A DNA stretch of 64,000 nt, from assembly GCF_047496725.1 (NCBI RefSeq), contig NC_132971.1, forward strand, positions 21,429,001-21,493,000. The letters run 5' to 3'. Under the pieces are notes generated by a model, which was given only the letters and a program-made list of their open reading frames with translations, made no database searches and had not been told where the DNA came from. The translations under genes and the position numbers were made by a program. The stretch's first letter is position 1. Each line of letters starts with the position of its first letter. This document shows positions 60,414 through 64,000 of the stretch, piece after piece. The stretch comes from Anoplolepis gracilipes (taxonomy: Eukaryota; Arthropoda; Insecta; Hymenoptera; Formicidae).

Positions 60414-61745
60414 ATGTCATCCAACCGCGAAAGGAAAAGGAAAAGAATCCATCTCACGCACCAACAGAAAATTGAAATTCATCAGAAAGCGAATGCAGGT
60501 GTCAGTCTAAAAGAAATTGCTGTTAAATATAAAATTCATACATCGACAGTTAGAAAAATAAAGAGGACTATAAAATATGAATCGGTGAAGGAAGGAATAA
60601 ATCTACAAAGAAAATCATCGCACTCTGTCTCTAATAAGTATAAAGATTTGGACGATATATTAAACAAATGGTATGTAGAGGAGAAAGAATCAGGAAACAA
60701 AATTACCCACGAGCTACTTTATACGAAAGCAAAAGAAATCATAAATAATGTTGGGACATCATCACCAAAGAATCTAAGCAATTGGCTGGAAAAATTTATA
60801 CATCGTTACAATATTCAATTACACTTTAGTGAATTTAGTGACTTCCCGTATAAACAAGTGGATCAACAATTGCTTAATTGGTTGCTAGAGCAAATAATAA
60901 AACGGGATAATATTTCACAAAAGAAGCTTAAAGAGGAAACACACAAACTTATGGACAAGTTTGGTGAAACATCAATATATGATAGAAGATACAGGTGGCT
61001 GAATAGATTTAAAAAATGTCATGAGATTCTAACAAAACCTGATATTTTACAAAATTTCGATAAAAAAAATGATGCGACCAATCTACCTGATTTAGATGAA
61101 CAACTACTTAAGTGGTTAATAGAACGGAAAAAATCAGGAGATATAATTTCACATAAAATGCTTATAGATAAAACATCGGAACTTATGGGCAAATTTAGCG
61201 AAACATTAACAGAAAAGAAAAAACAAAGCTGGCTGTGGAGAATTAAGAACCGTTACCAAAGGTTTAGAATTAAGAAAGAGATTTTGCAAAAAGATAATGA
61301 TATCGATCAACCTGATGCTGAAACATCAATTGAAAATGTAATAGAGGAAAACATCGTTCTTGAGGAAAAACCTAAAGTGCTAAGTTTTAGTGGAAAATCT
61401 GGAAGAGAAGAATATCCAAACCCACAACAAAATATTGTAAGTGTTGAAATTACTGATCAATCTGATGCTGAAACATCATTTAAAATTGTAATAAAGGAAG
61501 ACGTTTTTCTTGGGGAAATACCTAACGTGCTAAGTCCTAGTAGAAAATCTGGAAGAGAAGAATATTTAAACCAACAGCAAAATATTGTAAATGTTGAAAT
61601 TACTGACCAATCTGATGCTGAAACATCAACTAAATATGTAATAGAGGAAGACACTGTTCTTGAGGGAATACCTGAAATGCTAAGTCCTGTAGTGGAAAAT
61701 ATGGATGTGACGGAATATGAAAATGTATTTGTCCAAAAAACCTAA
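60414..61745 (+). CDS. CENP-B/pogo-like DNA-binding protein with three CENPB-type HTH units and C-terminal repeats
   Basis: 443 residues, no introns in the frame, TAA stop. Residues 14-55 (THQQKIEIHQKANAGVSLKE onward) form a psq/pogo-type helix-turn-helix with a basic N-terminus. Three further units, 79-135, 149-206 and 226-284, share the pattern LDxxLxxWLxExxxxGxxIS...LxxKAxELxxxFG...WLxRFxxRY of CENP-B-type HTH domains. Residues 296-443 are three 50-residue repeats (period exactly 150 bp) with the core DQSDAETS. The catalytic DDE domain of pogo/Tigger transposases and the jerky/tigger DDE-like region are absent. This suggests a nuclear DNA-binding protein derived from a pogo-type transposon. 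Function and targets are unknown. The codon use is AT-rich like the surroundings. Alternatives: a degenerate transposon fragment or a recent processed copy. Confidence 0.75.
   Translation: MSSNRERKRKRIHLTHQQKIEIHQKANAGVSLKEIAVKYKIHTSTVRKIKRTIKYESVKEGINLQRKSSHSVSNKYKDLDDILNKWYVEEKESGNKITHELLYTKAKEIINNVGTSSPKNLSNWLEKFIHRYNIQLHFSEFSDFPYKQVDQQLLNWLLEQIIKRDNISQKKLKEETHKLMDKFGETSIYDRRYRWLNRFKKCHEILTKPDILQNFDKKNDATNLPDLDEQLLKWLIERKKSGDIISHKMLIDKTSELMGKFSETLTEKKKQSWLWRIKNRYQRFRIKKEILQKDNDIDQPDAETSIENVIEENIVLEEKPKVLSFSGKSGREEYPNPQQNIVSVEITDQSDAETSFKIVIKEDVFLGEIPNVLSPSRKSGREEYLNQQQNIVNVEITDQSDAETSTKYVIEEDTVLEGIPEMLSPVVENMDVTEYENVFVQKT
61299..61742 (+). repeat. Three 150-bp in-frame coding repeats
   Basis: GATGCTGAAACATCA recurs at 61314, 61464 and 61614, exactly 150 bp apart, encoding residues 296-345, 346-395 and 396-443 of the CENP-B-like protein. 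Units 1 and 2 share SGKSGREEY/SRKSGREEY; unit 3 diverges after LSP and ends at the stop. Confidence 0.95.
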
Positions 61746-64000
61746 CAAAATATATCAATTTTTACGGAATAACTAAAGCGAGAAAATATTAACAACGACT
61801 GGGAACAATAATGAAGCAATAGATACGCAGGACATCGAAATTGTTGAAATTTATCTGAAAGTTCAGCAGAGATTTATACTAAAAATTGCAAACATTTAAG
61901 ATTATATTTACGCAGAAAAAGACTCAAGGTAAGTTGGTAAAATTTTATGTTTCAATAATAATATTTAAGTTTTTATTATATTATTTTATTATACAATATT
62001 AGTTTCATATGTGTAAGATAAAGTATGAATATTTTATACGTAAAACTTAAAATTTAAGCTTTTATGAATATTTTTCTTCGCATTGTTTAAAAATGCTGAT
62101 ATAAAATAAACAATAATTTTTTATACTGTTTGTAAATAATTTTTAAATATAAATTTAATTTATATAAATAGTAATATTTAAAATGTATATAAATAATAAT
62201 ATCTTTTAACTAAAACTTTTTATAATTAATAATTTCAAATTTATGATAGTGTCTACCTGCCAGAAAAAATAATTCAAGAAAAAAAGCTTTTAAAAAATAT
62301 TAAATTCAGATTTTTTCTCAAACTACTTTCTATACACATATGTTTAAAAAAATAAATATGTTTTAATCGACAAAATTAGAATTTTTAATGTATTTTTAAT
62401 ATTAACATTTTGACTGTCTGAAATGAGAAAATGTAGAAAAAAATTACATACTAGTCGTATATATAAACAAAATAATTCAAATCTCTCAAGTTATTTTCAA
62501 GACGGATAAGTATTAAATTCATCAAATTGATATGCAAACAGATGATATATGTATTTATTTTAAATTTAAATAAAAGAATACCTTTTAGGTATTCAATAAA
62601 AAAATCTATAATAAAAAAACGATAGATACGCCGACTTTCGTATAAGAAATATAACCTAGTTTATAAATGGTTCTTTATAGTTTTTTAAGAATGCTGAAAT
62701 CGACAGTATCAGTTTGTCTAATCTCATAGAAAAATGTTAAAAATTCGTGAAAAAGTGAAAAATATATATTTTGGTCTCTTTAAAACGAATTTTGATTATT
62801 TTTCCACGGCTTTAAACGAATAAAACATATACTTCTATCATATTCAGCAGCTTCATAACTATAAGAAAACACCTATAAATTACGTTACACTTCTTAGGGC
62901 AAAATTTAGCCCATTTTACTTTTTTGTTTTTAAAAATTTTAGTACACAACTGAGAAACTCATTATAGACTTTAAATGTATTTGTAAAAGTTTTATTAAAT
63001 ATTTTTGTGGCACAAATTATATTACTATACAAGTTTTCTCTTTGCTTAATAAATAACGAGTATGTTTTCAAGTTTAAATATACATGGAACATATAATTAG
63101 AGCTTTAGAAAATTTAATTTGGCAAAGGCTGCCAGATCTATACAGAATAAGATTTTAAGTCAATAAAGGCCAATAACAGAACCAAACAGCAGTTATTGTT
63201 AGTATGAGCGACTCTGTATTCAACAAAATGCTTAATACATATGAAACTAAATGAATATAAACTTACAAAAAACTAAACGTTTCAATCTCTATTTTGAGAT
63301 CTCCTCAAAATAGAGTTAAATACTTATCTTATACGCATATATCTTTGATAAACAATTTTTCTTAAATATTTTTACTTTAATTGTGGACTTTGAATCTAAC
63401 AAATAGTAAATAATTTTTAAAATAATTTTATATATAATATATATGTATAATTTATAATGTGTTATATTTTTAGCCGACTCACGCTGACGATATAAACTGA
63501 CAAGACAATTGAAGAGATATATATAAATTTCGCCGAGCTATATATAAATTATGTATCAATGAAAATTATATAAGTAAGTTTATGTTTGATATTGTATCAT
63601 GATTTCGATAGTTTTAATTTTGACGATTTAATAATTGTTTAATTGAGCGGAATTTTTGGATGATGAAATTTACTTCAAAACTGTACGCACTTTGTCTTTG
63701 TATTTTGCGTTTTGTAAGGATTTTAGACCTGACCGTTTCGATGAATTCTGATATTTATTTGGAAAGCAAGCTAAAAAATACATATCGTGTTGATGTCATT
63801 AATATAAAGAAATTTTCCGTAAGTGTGACTTTATGTAATATTGAGTTTTAAATTAAGAACGCATTGAAAAATTATACTTTGAAAAAATAAATAAATTATG
63901 TAAATAATTAGTTTTTAAGTAATGAAAAAAAAAACAAAAAATGAACTATTTATATAAAATATTAAAAAATTTTAAGTATCTTAATTTTAACATATTGCGC
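61746..64000. other. AT-rich right flank
   Basis: Very AT-rich sequence after the CENP-B-like gene. A possible polyadenylation signal AATAAA is at 62105-62110. Only a weak candidate exon (63660-63818) is noted; nothing else is supported. Confidence 0.65.
63660..63818 (+). CDS. Weak candidate first exon of a small secreted protein
   Basis: Frame MMKFTSKLYALCLCILRFVR then ILDLTVS begins with a Lys-containing, hydrophobic stretch that could be a signal peptide, although Arg residues interrupt it. A strong donor-like GTAAGTG follows in frame at 63819; without splicing the frame ends at 63851. No family resemblance. The next exon would lie beyond the window. It may equally be chance. Confidence 0.15.

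Overview
The window is nuclear DNA of an insect, most likely a hymenopteran and quite possibly an ant. It contains spliced metazoan genes with GT-AG introns, very long (GA)n/(CT)n/(CA)n microsatellites, AT-rich background broken by CpG-rich islands, and many short non-autonomous DNA transposons. The insect assignment rests mainly on the dally-type glypican and the MCM7 sequence. The ant suggestion is inference from genome texture. Only three genes can be supported, and most long reading frames are microsatellite or poly(A)/poly(T) artefacts.

Layout: (1) About 49 kb (3539-52577, minus strand) is one gene, a glypican of the GPC3/GPC5 class, i.e. dally. Seven coding exons could be joined with matching splice phases. 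They encode 593 residues: signal peptide, all 14 conserved glypican cysteines, and two acidic-flanked Ser-Gly-Ser-Gly heparan sulfate sites. The last exon with the GPI signal was not found and probably lies beyond the left edge. (2) MCM7, a subunit of the replicative helicase, is complete on the minus strand at 53978-57359 in ten exons (725 residues). It lies head-to-tail upstream of dally, and an E2F-type site sits about 105 bp before its start codon. (3) At 60414-61745 on the plus strand an intronless 443-codon frame encodes a putative DNA-binding protein. It has an N-terminal psq/pogo-like helix-turn-helix, three successive CENP-B-type helix-turn-helix units, no DDE transposase domain, and a C-terminus made of three 50-residue repeats. 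This is the least ordinary gene of the window.

The large dally introns hold most of the mobile DNA. There are three copies of a TA-flanked GGGTAAAC MITE, two of them inverted around exons 3-4. There are two copies of a TTAA-flanked GGGGTTACACC element, two piggyBac-type TTAACCC elements, and two adjacent near-perfect foldback elements of about 0.87 and 1.1 kb. A four-unit 289-bp tandem array and several other local duplications are also present. CpG-rich islands within introns may be regulatory or alternative-exon sequence, but nothing in the sequence proves it.

Functionally the genes look independent: dally shapes morphogen signalling at the cell surface, MCM7 drives DNA replication, and the CENP-B-like protein probably binds DNA with an unknown role. 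All splice sites were joined by eye from frame, phase and family similarity, so exon edges are strong predictions rather than transcript-proven.
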